Of a stretch of 64,000 bases of DNA, positions 51,339 through 63,847 are shown piece by piece (the first letter of the stretch is position 1; each line of letters opens with the position of its first letter). Source of the stretch: Muscardinus avellanarius (lineage: Eukaryota > Chordata > Mammalia > Rodentia > Gliridae). Below the pieces are notes generated by a model. It had not been told where the DNA came from and did not search any database. It worked only from the letters and a program-made list of their open reading frames with translations. The position numbers were made by a program, and so were the translations under genes. The stretch is taken from NCBI GenBank assembly GCA_963383645.1, contig OY726571.1, forward strand, positions 79,090,476 through 79,154,475. Reading direction: 5' to 3'.

Positions 51339-51511
51339 CCGGGCATGGTGGCTCACGCTTGTAATCCCCGCACTTGGGAGGCGGAGACAGGAGGATCGCG
51401 CAGGTTCGAAGCCAGCCGCACTGGCTTAAGAGACCCTGTTTCCAAAAATAAAATAGATCTGGGAGTGTAGCCCGGAGGTAGAAGGGCTTCCAAGAACCCC
51501 AGTACCACCAA

Positions 51512-51566
<55 letters not shown>

Positions 51567-51568
51567 AT
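51339..51568 (+). mobile_element. Young SINE, short sub-type, with (TAA)n tail
   Basis: GCCGGGCATGGTGGCTCACG, CGCAGGTTCGAAGCCAGCCG, CACTGGCTTAAGAGACCCTG, GGGCTTCCAAGAACCCCAGT, then about 16 TAA units. The flanking AAACCTAGCAAGAG is perfectly duplicated (51325-51338 and 51569-51582). Confidence 0.92.
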
Positions 51569-52082
51569 AAACCTAGCAAGAGCCTGAGATATAATTATTT
51601 CTCTTTCCACAAATAGATGAGAATATTAAAAGACAGAATTATTCAGTACCTTGCCAAAGTCATGGATACCTGCTCTTATGGACTATATTTTCTTTTGCAT
51701 CTAATGCAGAAATTCCAGGAATCCCATCATCTATCTTCTAGTGGAATATGGCATGAATGGAGATTTTTTCCTTAAGGAGTATTATGACTAGGTTTGTGTG
51801 GTCCCTGGTGTTCCTACTTCATTACCTCCCCTCCAAGCCATGGCACCAGAATATAACTGAACAGTGTTACCCTTATAAGGAGGGCCTTGAACCAATGCAA
51901 TTATGAAAACATGAACAGCGGACAAAGTCACATATGTCATTCTGTATAATATCAGTAGTGGCACAGCTCACAGCAGAAAGAACACACACACATGTGCACA
52001 CACACATTCTAATGACATTTTGAAGTGAAATTGTTTGGTCGCATTTCTTTTCCGATTTGTCATAAACACCCATGTGGCATCG

Positions 52083-52330
52083 TTTTTTTTTTTTTTGTTG
52101 TTGTTGTTGTTGTTGTTGTTTTTGCAGTATTATATTGGGGATGGAACCCAGGGATATTCTAACTCTGCGCTATACCCCCAGCCCTATTTTTTATTCTTTA
52201 TTAAAAATCAGGGTCTCACTGAGTTGCAAAAGGCCTCACTAAGTAGCTGATGCTGTCCGCGAACCATGATCCTCCTGCCTCTGCCTCCTGAATGCTGGGA
52301 TTACAAGTGTGTGCCACCACACTCGACTTC
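52083..52330 (-). mobile_element. B1/ID SINE, minus strand, (TTG)n tail
   Basis: T run and (GTT)n, GGGGATGGAACCCAGGGATA, CCCCCAGCCCTATTTTTTAT, AAAGGCCTCACTAAGTAGCT and GTGCCACCACACTCGACT. Confidence 0.88.
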
Positions 52331-52334
52331 ACAT

Positions 52335-53863
52335 GGCATCTTTTGAACCATGGTGCCGATCAAGAGGGTTTTTTTTTCTCCTTTGTTTAACAACCCGCAT
52401 GTGCTCCTCCCTCCCATATTTATTATTTAATACGTGTTTACTATTTCACAGCCACTTGGGCCGCTGAAGTTCACTTTTCTATGTCTTCTGTAGCACCCGA
52501 GCCCTTGGCAAGGGGTCATCACTGTCTTGACTGACTGGACAATGCAGTAAGGGATGGAGATGTCACACAATGCCACATTATGAGAGTGCATGCAGCTTCG
52601 AGGCCTGGGTCACTAGAGGGGTGGCTGCTGGAGCATCCTGAGGGAGTATTCATGAGGCCCGTTGGTTCTTAGTCCATGGCTACAGCTGAAGTTTGCAGGG
52701 TGGTATATTTGTCCGACTCCCCATCAGCAGGTCTTTAGTAGCTGGCACCAATTGAATGAATCCCACAGGATCACTGGAGAGGAGGAAGTAGGTGTATGTA
52801 AGCAGGGAATATTTTGTATCCAGATTTCTATTTTCTAATTTCTATCAAGGTCAATTTTTTACTTGGATTACGTTAGGGTTTTGTTTAGATGAAATTTCTT
52901 ATCGTTTTTAAAAAATCATCTTAGGCTTCAAAAGCCTTTTTACATTTCTTTTTTCTCTGGGCCAGAATCCAAATTGTAATTTCATGGCAGAAGCAGAGTT
53001 TGGAGTTGGTATAATAGATACAAATCAAATGTGTTCCAAGGGTCCCATATTCTATCCAGCCTTCCAAGGAGAGGCCTTGTGAAGTCTTGGGTCTTTATAA
53101 AATATAACCTGAAATGCCAGTATTTTAGATAAATGTCATTCACCTGGCTTGGACTGTACAAAGAGGTGAATTTAGAATAAGCTAGAAAGTTTCCTTTCAT
53201 AATATGGAGAAGAACCATACTTTTATGTTTCAGCTTGGTTGACATTTGTAACAAGTACTTACCTGTTAGCAAGCATTTCTATTAGGCCTGAATGTCAAAG
53301 ACCTGAAAAAAAACAACAACCCTCAAAGTCCCTGGGAGAGGCAGAAAAAGGAATGAACATATGTCTGAGTTGTTCAGGCCCATCAATTAGTGAGTTAGCT
53401 GAGTATCTACCTCCTACTTGTATGATGACTATCAAGAGAAATGAACATCCCAACTATATTTCAGTCATGGTGATATAAATTCTTGAGTGCCACACAGGTA
53501 TAAGTCAGGGCAGGTGTTCTGAAATATTCCTGATCAGAAATAAAAATAAAATGGAGAATGATGAAAATGAGATTTTATATTCCAAGTGCTCAGTCAGGAA
53601 TATAAAAACACCACAACAAAACCCAAATGCATTCTACTTTCTCTTGTCTCACTCCCACCTCCTCAGAAAAATTTCATCTACAGCAGCTTCCAGAAACAAA
53701 AAATTACACCATGCAAGAGAATGAATCTATGGCCCTTTGATTATGGTCACTCCCATGCACTTGTTATGCAAGAATCACTTAAGGCTAAATATAAAGGGTC
53801 ATGAACAGGTTGAAATCATGAGATGCAGTAACCCCCCAAGCCTTCACACCAGTGTCATAGCAC

Positions 53864-53910
<47 letters not shown>

Positions 53911-55405
53911 TTACCCAGAGTCAAAGAGGCTTCATGTTGGCAAGTCTTTATTTCTGATTCTGTGGGATCAGGATAGATATCACCTATTTATCAATTTTAA
54001 AGAAAATGAAAGAACCCTGTCACAGATGATTGATGACAAGAGACAGGCTCAGCTATACTCAGAAGGCTATATTAACCATTAAAATAAATAGATCCCCCCA
54101 AGAATTATAGAAAAAATAATTAGTGTAGCATGTATCATATAGGGCTCCTCTCTCTGCACTTTCTCCCTCTGGTTCACAAGGATTCAGAGTGTTTAATTTT
54201 TTTATTTTTTTCCTGCCCTGACACTACCTTCCTCTAATAATGGTCATTATTCATAGCAGGGTGCTGGAGGTCACTGAGGAAGGGGGTGTCTTTGTGCAAA
54301 GGATCCCACTATTCGACTCACATTCTCTGGATCGGGCACCCCAGCACACAGATTAGGGAACCAGTTTATTCTTTGTGTATGAGATGTAGATTTGACCTTG
54401 TGTTGTCCTTCTGCATCTTCTATGATCTCACAAACCCTAGACATAAAACTTTCAAGTAGCCTTATAAAAAATCTCCAACTGTGCTTTGGTTCTGAGTTAA
54501 AATCATAGTATTCCAATCATTTGTTGGTTTTGCTATAAAGATGCCTGGGGCATCCAGCTGTAGCTGAGAGGGCAGGCTTGTCAGTGTTAGTAATTAGAAG
54601 GAGCCTGGTAGATTCAAGGTGGCTCAGAATTCATAATTTTTTTTTAAACCAAATGTGTTAGTGAGATGTAGTTTGCTGAATTCATTGTAGCTCTGCGGCT
54701 GTCTTTTTAACCTTGCTGCCCTCCTCATTACACATGCAGTCAGTCACCAAAGACCCTGGCTCCCTGCCGTGCTCCCAAAGCCTGATAAAATGCATCAAAT
54801 ATTAGATGAATCTTCTAGTCCTCCTCTCCGTTGGTAACTGCCTCAGATTTTAGCTACATAGGGATAGCTACAGATTGAAATAAATGCCTAACACTTAATA
54901 TATGTGCTAAGCTATAGTAGGCACAGAATAAATGCCTAATGAAGTAATAAATAAATGATTAAATGAAAAGGATATTGCTTATGGTATTTCTAAGTCAGCA
55001 ACTTGATTTTGCTGGAGAAATTAATGGATAGAGAATTGCCTAATCTTGCACACACAAGAAAACCTTTGCAGACAGCAAATGTCTGCGGCTGCTTCTTCGT
55101 GTAGGCTATACTATCAAGGAAGCCATGCTCAGACCTGTAAGGGTGTTTCCTTGACTCAAGGTCTCGTGTTAGGAATGATTTTTATTATCTTTAAAAAAGA
55201 TATTAACACTTCTGAGGATTCTTCTTGGGAAACTGGTATTCCAAAACTAGACAGGGGTGCTAGTTCAGAAAAAATAAAATAACATTTTAGCAGTGCCAGG
55301 AGAGACCACTGGTGCCATAAGTAATTAATGGATGCCCCATATTGAAGAGAACAGTAAGATAATTTGTGACCATTCAATTAATGACTTCACTCTATATGTT
55401 CTATA
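52335..55405. other. Unique DNA apart from a (TG)n tract
   Basis: No gene or named repeat seen, except a weak L2/MIR-like string near 54870-54950 (GTAGGCACAGAATAAATGCC). Confidence 0.5.
53865..53909. repeat. (TG)n microsatellite
   Basis: About 22 uninterrupted TG units. Confidence 0.95.
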
Positions 55406-55409
55406 TTAT

Positions 55410-55879
55410 CATTTTTTTGGGCGGGGCAGTACTGGGTATAGAACCCAGGGGCATTCTACCTTCGAGCTACACCCCTAGCCCTATTTTTTTATTCTTTATT
55501 TTAATTAATTAATTTATTATTATTTTTTTTATTTTTTATTTTTTATTTTTGGTAGTACTGGGGTTCCTGGAAGCCCTTCTTCCCCCGGGATACACTCCCA
55601 TGGGCTACACTCCCAGACCTATTTTTTAAACTTTTTTATGGGGAAACAGGGTCTCTTAAGCCAGGGAGGCTGGCTCTGAACCAGCAGGATCCTCCTGTCT
55701 CCGCCTCCCAAGCCCGGGGATTACAAGCGTGCGCCACCACGCCCGGCCTTATTCTTTATTTTGAAACAGAGTCTCACTGAGTTGTAAAGGACTTCACTAA
55801 GTAGTAGCCCGAGGCTCTCCGCGAACTGCAATCCTCCTGTCTCAGCCTCCCAAATGCTGGGATTGCAAGCGTGCGCCAT
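55410..55879 (-). mobile_element. Host SINE split by a short-sub-type SINE, minus strand
   Basis: Tail complement at 55415-55502 (GCAGTACTGGGTATAGAACC, CCTAGCCCTATTTTTTTATT), then resumption at 55763 with GAAACAGAGTCTCACTGAGT and the head complement ending near AGCGTGCGCCA. The inner copy is listed separately. Confidence 0.9.
55503..55748 (-). mobile_element. Inner SINE, short sub-type, nested in the linker
   Basis: A long A-rich tail complement (AATTAATTAATTTATTATTA) precedes GTACTGGGGTTCCTGGAAGC, GTCTCTTAAGCCAGGGAGGC and GCGCCACCACGCCCGGC. The host linker TTATTCTTTATTTT is duplicated exactly on both sides (55489-55502 and 55749-55762). Confidence 0.92.
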
Positions 55880-56865
55880 ATATTCTATAATGTTAGATTA
55901 AGGTAGACCAATTAAAATAATTAAAACTGTTATGAGTTTTTTATACTTTCCTTTGGAAAACATCCATGTGGCTTATGAGCTATCCTGTTAAAAAATAATA
56001 CTTGTTCAGCTCTCTTGTGCTACATTTCTATACACTAGCATAATTCATCTGGAATTTAAACCTGGATGCAATGGAATCAAATGTCATTTTAATATAAATA
56101 TGCAAGAAAGCATAATCAATACATTTTTCTAATTAGCCTTTGCTACCATAACGTACATTATGCCTTTGGCTTTTCCTGGAATATAAAAATCTCTTATCAG
56201 CCTTGGAATGTCTGTTGTTTCTTCAGTTTATGGACACTCATGATTAAAGGAAATAAGCAAAAGTTGAAGCTGAAGATAAAAAGAATGAAAGTGGTAAAGT
56301 AGCTCTGGGAAATTTATTTATTTGTTTGTTTGTTTACTTATTTATTTGAAGCAAGCAAAAGGATCAGGGTCATCCAGTTAGAAAATCATTCTGCCCCAGG
56401 ATAGACAAGTTCTTGCTGACGTTCCTGGGGAGCCATTCTGCTCTGCCCCAGCTCTACTTCATACCTTATCCGGCAACCAAACCTGAATTTTCAGGTCAGT
56501 TTACTGAAATATTCATTGAGAAATTTCTATCAGAAACGTATGCCTATGTAAAAGCATGGTTGTTATTCAAAAAAAAAAATGACAGGACAACAAGTATTTA
56601 GATTTTTTTTTAATTTAAGAGCCCCGGCTTTATATTTTTTAACTTTCATTTGTAAGATAATAAGAATAAATTTTTGTGGTTTCAAGTTATAAATTAGAAT
56701 TAAAAATTTTTAGGTTTCTGAAAGCTGTTCATTCACACTTATAATCATATATATATATATATATATTCATATTTATAACACATATATTCTCAGATCTATC
56801 TATCTATCTACCTACCTACCTAATTAATTAATCAATCTATCTTCTACCAACACATATACAGACAC

Positions 56866-56962
56866 ATACTGGGAGTGGGACCCAAGGGTTCTCTACCTCT
56901 GAGCTATACGCCTAGCCCTTTTTATTTATTTTTTATTCTGAAATAGGGTCTTCCTAAGTTAA
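56866..56962 (-). mobile_element. SINE tail fragment, minus strand
   Basis: ACATACTGGGAGTGGGACCC, TCTACCTCTGAGCTATACGC and GAAATAGGGTCTTCCTAAGT; the head is missing. Preceded by (TA)n and (TCTA)n/(CCTA)n at 56747-56835. Confidence 0.75.
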
Positions 56963-58764
56963 CATAATTTTTTGAAAGGTCAACATTTTACAACATTTGT
57001 GTTATGAGGAGACCTATTTTGTGAAATCTGAGAATGGATTACAAATACAGCTTTAATATCCTTTGGAAAATTAAAGAAGTGCAATAATATAAATAAAATT
57101 TGAAGAACATTCGACTATAATCTATCGCTTACTTGCTTGTTGGTCAATATTTTGTAATTTAAAATTAAGGAGGTGTTAAGTTTCTCTAAACATTTGGGAG
57201 GAAAAAAACCCATAGGATTCATGAAAACTTCAGGTGTAGGTGACTGATTTAAAACCTTCCTATTCAAACAGGGCCATAAAGGCAGGATTTCCATGTTATA
57301 AAATATGCCCTTTACCTAAATTCCTTAAGTGAAACCGTCTTGATTAATGTAACTGTTTTTCTATTATGGCAAACAGAAATTTATTTAGTGACCGGGTTAA
57401 CTCATTACCCAAATCCCAGAAATACATTTTTTTTTCATGAGAGTCAGCATTTCTGGTTTCTGATAGTGAACTCTGAATGAGATTCTCACACACTTAATGC
57501 TAGTGAGAAGAAAACCCTCCAGTGTGAGGGTAGTGTCACATTGCTTTCCTTACAGACTTGGCCAGCTCATCCGTAGGAACAAGGGAACAGAGAAAGCATC
57601 TTAACAGAGGCGTTTTCTTCTCCTGTAAGTAAGATCTGAGCTTGGTTCCCAGGTCTCAGAACTGGATCCACTTGCTCTTACTTACTTTTATAAATTTCAA
57701 TCAAGAAAATAGGAAATGTGAGAGAAGTGGAAATGTGTGTTTCCAACAGCTCTTAACAGCATGATCATAGAGGGTCAACTTGATGAATGTCTTTCGTGCT
57801 ATGTGAAAATGAAAACACACCAAGCATCATGTGGACTCAGCCCCAGGAGTGTCACACGTCCAGGGGGAGCCGGCTGTGGTGGCAGGTTCTGCCTCCGGCC
57901 CCAATCAGGAGAGGTAGATGAGTATTTGCTCACTGGTGTAGATGAGAATGTGACACTGACCTATTGTTTGTATGGGATATGAAATATTGACCCTATTTTA
58001 CATGTGCATATTATTAAACATGTAGTCCTTCAAAGTCAAATTGTAAACCCAAGAAATATGTACGAAAGTAAAAATCAAATCTCAAGCAGCCAAAATATTT
58101 GTCACTAAAGCTGGTATGTGTTTGGATATATCCTGGGTATCTGTGAAGCCTGCATTATCAGAATTCCCCAACATTTAGATGCCAAGTATGTGTTGTGGAA
58201 GGCCAGTAGCCAAGGCATGTGTGGAGGAAGAGTGCCTGATGCCCACGGCCCACTCTGGGAACTGAACTTTCATAGAGCCTTAGGAAGAGCCCATCATTCT
58301 CTCCTAAGACCCCAAAAATAGATTCGCCTGCAATACAGGTCTTTAGCAACAGCCCAGAGATGACCAGTAGCAATATCATAGGAGGATTCATTGCACTTTT
58401 TATCCCAGCCGTTCTCCTGGGCCACAGCACAGAGATGCCAGAGCCCCGAAAGGAAAGGAGAACTGGGAGAGAGCAATAAGGTGTGGTCACCATGAGAGTT
58501 ATGCTAGACCAGGGAAAGCAAAGGAACATTATAAGGCTGTAAACCACAAGTATAAAGTGGGTTAAGTTAACTTGGTCTTTCTAACAACCCAGGATTGTAA
58601 GGGTAGCCTCTGATCAAAATACATTAAAGGACACAGAAGGGAGATTTTGCAGAGCAAGTTTAAAAACAGTGCTGAGGGGAAAAAATACCGTGTTTCTAGT
58701 CTATCAAGTAAACAACTTAATCTCATGTTCCACCCTTTTTCCTTTCCCATAGTTGTGATGTTGA

Positions 58765-58811
58765 GTGAATGAATGCATGCATGAATGAATGAATGAATGA
58801 ATGAATGAATA
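58765..58811. repeat. (AATG)n tetranucleotide repeat
   Basis: About ten GAATGAAT units with two ATGC variants at the left end. Confidence 0.92.
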
Positions 58812-59143
58812 AACTGAGACCTTATCACTAACTACAGAGCTAAATTCATATTTTTCTAAATGTAAAGCAAAATCAAAGCCTCCGTGAGCAGATGGTGGGA
58901 GCTTTTATTTTCCAGGAGACAAAGAGCCTGCCTGTGGCCTTTAACTCACACTGCAGGAGGCGGTGGCAGTCTCTCCCTTGGGTAAAGCAGGTCTTAGTAA
59001 ATCAGATTGTCAGGGAAGCCAGTCCTTCTCTGTTTCATATTTTTCATTTCTCTTAAAATTCTTTTTTTTTAAAAAGTCCTATTTTAATGAGCTTTTTAAT
59101 TTTAAGAAAATTAATATTTTATATTGATGTTTTTACTTTCATT

Positions 59144-59145
59144 AA

Positions 59146-59194
<49 letters not shown>
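59144..59194. repeat. (AAT)n trinucleotide repeat
   Basis: About 17 uninterrupted AAT units in AT-rich unique sequence. No SINE body is attached. Confidence 0.93.
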
Positions 59195-59197
<3 letters not shown>

Positions 59198-60628
59198 GCA
59201 GCCTTAAAAGAACAGTTCACTTCTCCAAAAGGGAAACTAGGATTGCCAGGAATAAAATTTTAAAATCCTCACGCTTGATATCAGCCTTGACAGAACCTCA
59301 GTTTCAAAAAGACAGTGTGAACAAAAATATGCCTGGCTCCCTCTGTGTTGCACCTTTAAAACATATCATTCCAGGAAAAGCAGCTGAACCTAGGTGTTGT
59401 TTATTATTCCATGCAATAGGAGATTTGCTGTTATCAGGGTCCCATTGTTTGAGAGAGACTTTTATTTTTCCTAATGTGGATTTGAAATTCCTCCTTTGGG
59501 GTCAGAGGCATGCATAAAGATCTATCATTTGCCTTTTAATGGGGCTTTCTGGTGACTGTACGGTGTTAAATTGTTCTATATGCAGCAAGAATTCCTTCCT
59601 GAGAGTTCTTGCTCTGTCCTCTGCAAATATGGATGGAAATAATTATAGTGAGGATGGTTTCATGTGATGATGTCACTCTAGAGGAAAGCCACACCGCAGG
59701 GAACACTTCCAGTAAAGTATGGCAGAAACTGCAGGGTAATCAAAGTGCAAATTCCAATTTATTTAAGCAATATTGTTCTTGCTCCTCCATTTCACAAAGC
59801 TGTCCGTTCTCATTAAATTTTTGAAAGAGAAGGAATGAATTTCACCAGCAGATATCTGGATGCGAGTTGACCTTTCTGGAAACTGTGGGACACAGGCATC
59901 AGCTGCCTCCCACACCCATGGGGACACCAGGAAGAAATCGGGGCCTATACAAAGTGGAATATGTACAAGGCCTGCTGCCATCCTGTTCATCTTTGATTTG
60001 AAGAGAAGTGTGTGTATATTGAAACAGCATGTTTGTTGATGGCTCATGAAGTGTCTGAACAAGATAAGTGTCTGTGCATTTCTGTGCATTCTGGTTGGAC
60101 ATTCAAGGGCCTGGCTTTGATTTGATGGGGCTGTAGATGGATGCCCCCTACCAAGTGCATTTTACTCTCTGGCAACAAATAAGTAAATATAACTAGACTT
60201 GATAAGAGCTGCATATAGTGGCAGTTTGACAGAGTTAAGTGCCTTTGTTTATTTAATAATTTATTCTTTCATCAGATGTTCATTAAGCATCATCAAGGAA
60301 TGAATGGATAGTATACTGGGGGATTACACATGAAACACACATATATAAAAGCACATAAAGCATAATAATTTTATGTTAAATGACAGAATACAAATGACTG
60401 TGCAAAAATATTAAATATTTAAAAATTAAAAATCCACCTTTATTTAAAAATCTATTATTGAAAATTTTTATTATAATCTGTCTCTAATTTTTTATAGTTC
60501 TGAATAATAAAGAAAAAATTTTTTGGAAATATGAAAAATAACTTTCATTTTTGCACTTAACTTACCTCGTCAATGAAAGTGTATTCCACTTCTTTGTACT
60601 TTGATATTTTTAATTCTTTTGATCATTC

Positions 60629-60668
60629 TTATCTCTAGAACATGAATTATACTGTGTTCTAGAGATAA
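60629..60668. repeat. Perfect inverted repeat, 14-bp arms, 12-base loop
   Basis: TTATCTCTAGAACA (60629-60642) and TGTTCTAGAGATAA (60655-60668) are exact complements around TGAATTATACTG. It lies in AT-rich sequence with no recognised element. Confidence 0.9.
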
Positions 60669-62085
60669 CATCTTGAGATATTATGTTAATATTATACTAA
60701 TTAGATATTATGATTGACATAACATAATTAGCAATTTTACTAAAATGAATTATTATAGAATATACAAAACCCTCTATACTTTTTTTTTATCTTTAGTGCT
60801 CATTCTAACATCACCAGACTCTAAAAAGGATACTCAGGAATGCACAATAATAATACAATTTAGTCATCGTTAGTCATCATGACTAAATCCCCAGATCCCA
60901 TTCATATAAAGACATAGCTTTACATGTATGTTAAGTCTTAGTCAACATAAAATCATTTTCTTTTTTACAAAAGGCAGACACATTCTTCTTTAGTGTGTTA
61001 AATCATTTATAATTGTCACATGGTTAGCGATAAGTGTATGAATGCCTATTTGTCCTCTTGCTAGGCCCTGAAAAGTGTTAAGGGTGGGTCTGGTTACTGA
61101 AATACTAGAAACTGGGAGAAGCATGTCCACTATTGCACTGGAGAGAGTTGACTGCTGTGGAGACGATGCTGCTGTGGGAGGCTTGTCTCCCTCTTTGTGG
61201 GTAGTGTTTTCCAACTCTAGTAAACTCTAGCCGCCAAGACTTCTTAATCTACCTCACTCACTTCTTCCTATGTCACATCCTTGGAGAAGATTCCAGCCTT
61301 CTGCCCACAGGTTTCTTGGCCCATGGGCCTATCCATTTTTAGATTAGTTACCTTTGACAGCTCAGCTACAGGTCTACACTGATGGTCTTCTATCCTTAAG
61401 CTGAAAGTGGAGAACCCACAGGAGCCTAGTCTTGAGTTTCAAACTTTTGAAGCTCATGGATTATCACATACCAACCAACAGGGACTGTTCAAGCAAAATA
61501 ATATTTGAGCCCCTAATACACTGCATGGTGGGTAAACTCCAGATTTGAGTAACAAATTTAAATGAGACTGTCATTAGTATTTCTGAGCCCTCCACATGAC
61601 CACCGCCAGTGCCTTAGACGGTTTCTCTTTGTCTTCCCTGGTTGCAGTCTCGTTCCTCTGTGACCCACCCTTGGCTCTTTGGAAGTGGGCCATTGGATGA
61701 CCTCAGCGAGAAAGAAAAGCCAGGAGTGTGTTGGAGGTGCTAATCGAATATTTAGTGGAGGTTCATTTTATGGGTAGAAGGCAGCTATAAGACCAAAAAC
61801 CACAGGTGATTTTGTTCCCAAAGTGCTTTTTATTCTAGCTTTGACCTAAAATTGAAGGAGACATCTCTTGCCTACTGTCAAACTGAAGTAAGATGCAGAG
61901 TGCACTCTAATCAAGAGCCGGGGATTCTAATTAAAGTTGTTTTGGGAACTGACACATTTAGAAAGCTTTCTTCTCCATTTTTGTCTTGAAGAAAAATTGA
62001 GAAGTCGAATGAGATGGTGACGTCTTGGTGACATCAAATTTCTGAAATGGGAAAGAAATTCTATTTAGAAAATCTAGCCTATGTA

Positions 62086-62100
62086 ATATTATTGTTGTTG

Positions 62101-62141
<41 letters not shown>

Positions 62142-62535
62142 TTGTGGTGTTTGGGATGGAACCCAGGAATATTCTACCTCCAAGCTACACCCCCAGCCCT
62201 ATTTTTTATCCTTTTTTTTTGGTGGTACTGGGGTTCCTGGAAGCCCTTCTACCTCCGGGCTACACTCCCAGACCTATTTTTACATTTTTATTTGGAAACA
62301 GGGTCTCCTAAGCCAGCGCGCACGGCTGGCTTCGGACCTGCGCGATCCTCCTGTCTCTGCCTCCCAAGCGCGGGGATTACAAGCATGCGCCACCACGCCC
62401 GGTATCCTTTATTTTTGAAACAGGGTCTTGCTGAGTTGCAGAGGGCCTCACTAAGTAGCTGTCCATGAGCTGCGATCCTCTAGTCTCAGCCTCCAGAATG
62501 CTGGGAGTACAAGCATGCGCCATCACGCCTGGCTT
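62086..62535 (-). mobile_element. Host SINE split by a short-sub-type SINE, minus strand
   Basis: (TTG)n/(ATT)n tail complement, TTGGGATGGAACCCAGGAAT, CCCCCAGCCCTATTTTTTAT, then an inner SINE, and host again from GAAACAGGGTCTTGCTGAGT to CATCACGCCTGGCT. Confidence 0.9.
62212..62402 (-). mobile_element. Inner SINE, short sub-type, nested in the linker
   Basis: GGTGGTACTGGGGTTCCTGG, GGGCTACACTCCCAGACCTA, CTGGCTTCGGACCTGCGCGA and GCGCCACCACGCCCGG. TATCCTTT from the host linker occurs on both sides. It retains many CpGs. Confidence 0.9.
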
Positions 62536-63224
62536 CCGTGTAAACTTAGAATGGTCTTATGTTTTATTGTATTTGACAGGAGAATATATTTTGATGGTGA
62601 GATTGAAGGTTAATAAGAACTAAATTATTAACCAGGAGATGAAATTGAATAGTTATGATAAATTCAAATCTATATGTATAAATGTATAATTTATGTATGT
62701 ATGCATAAATTTACATATATATGGCACTACAGAGGCAGTGATATTTTAATGAACAATGTAATTTCTGCAGAATTTATGAATTTCTCATCACATCAGTTGG
62801 AAATAGATTTATTTCTGAAATAGATTTATATAATTATGACTATGTTAAAGATGATTTTAAAATCTATTACTGTGATTACTCCTATTAGCAGTTTTACTTG
62901 GCCCTAATATATATTATTCTGTTTTATGCACAACATCCCTCCCTTTCTTATAGGAATGTTGGCAGGACCACCAACTCTAAAGACTGCTAGATACAAGACT
63001 AGCATCTCCAGAAAGGGCATCAGAGACCCGAAGATGAGTAAAATGTAATCCAACTCACTCACTGTGAATCTCCCAGCACAAAATTACACTCAAACAAGAA
63101 AAGTTGAACTTGGTTAAAATGATGCAGGGCCAGTTCTCCCTTGATACATTTCTTTCAAAATAGCACATGTCATATCCAAGTATGTTGTCATCAATCAGTT
63201 GGTAGCTGGGATAGTTCTGATCCA

Positions 63225-63430
63225 GGATCTGCAACTTAATTCACCTGGGACCTTAGTTAACTTTTCCCTTCATCAGTATATTTATCTGTAAAATGAGGAG
63301 AATGATAGTGCATGTGAGGATGGATCTAAGTGGCCTAACACATGTTGTGAGGACTCAAGGGCATGGTATGTGAGTGACTTACATGGAGACTGGCACATAG
63401 AAAATGCTCATATTTACTAGCCATTATTGT
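63225..63430 (+). mobile_element. MIR fossil, plus strand
   Basis: GCAACTTAATTCACCTGGGA, CTTCATCAGTATATTTATCT, GTAAAATGAGGAGAATGATA, TGTGAGGACTCAAGGGCA and GACTGGCACATAGAAAATGC follow the MIR consensus. Confidence 0.75.
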
Positions 63431-63847
63431 GGCACCTGAACACTGGATTTTTTAATACTTAAAAATCTATATTTCTCTTGCTACTTGTCCACAACAATAT
63501 TTGTTTGGAGCCGTGAAGAAGATGGAGTCAGAAACCCACCATACCTCTTACTATAACTGAAAAGAATCATCTTTAGTGCACTTCAGTTGCAAACTCAGGA
63601 GCAAAAATATTCTTTATAAAGTCAAATATTTTTTAAAAAATGGAGGCCACCAGGGACTATGGTTCACTTAGACATCCTTTCTCAAGCCTCAGGACAAAAT
63701 AAAAGTGAAAGGTCTCAAGAGACAGTTCTATTCTTTTGGATCATGTATGGCCCATAAAGAAAGAAATGGTTCTTGTTTGACTAAAGGAATCATGTTGCTT
63801 TGTGTGTGTGTGTGCCTGCGTGTGCGTGTGTGCGCATGCACATGTAT

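Larger units (their letters stand above)
56970..62085. other. Unique DNA with two microsatellites and an inverted repeat
   Basis: Longest frame is 129 codons (58158-58547, minus) with no family character. A short ancient-repeat trace lies near 60240-60310 (AGATGTTCATTAAGCATC). Nothing else recognised. Confidence 0.5.

Noticed and set aside
60680..60735. Further short inverted repeat TTATGTTA/TAACATAA near the 60.6 kb hairpin
   Set aside because: Only 8-bp arms in AT-rich DNA, which is expected by chance.
62047..62468. Overlapping plus-strand frames of 123 and 108 codons
   Set aside because: They translate nested SINEs; the same peptide wording recurs at other SINE loci (27.6, 35.3 and 51.4 kb).
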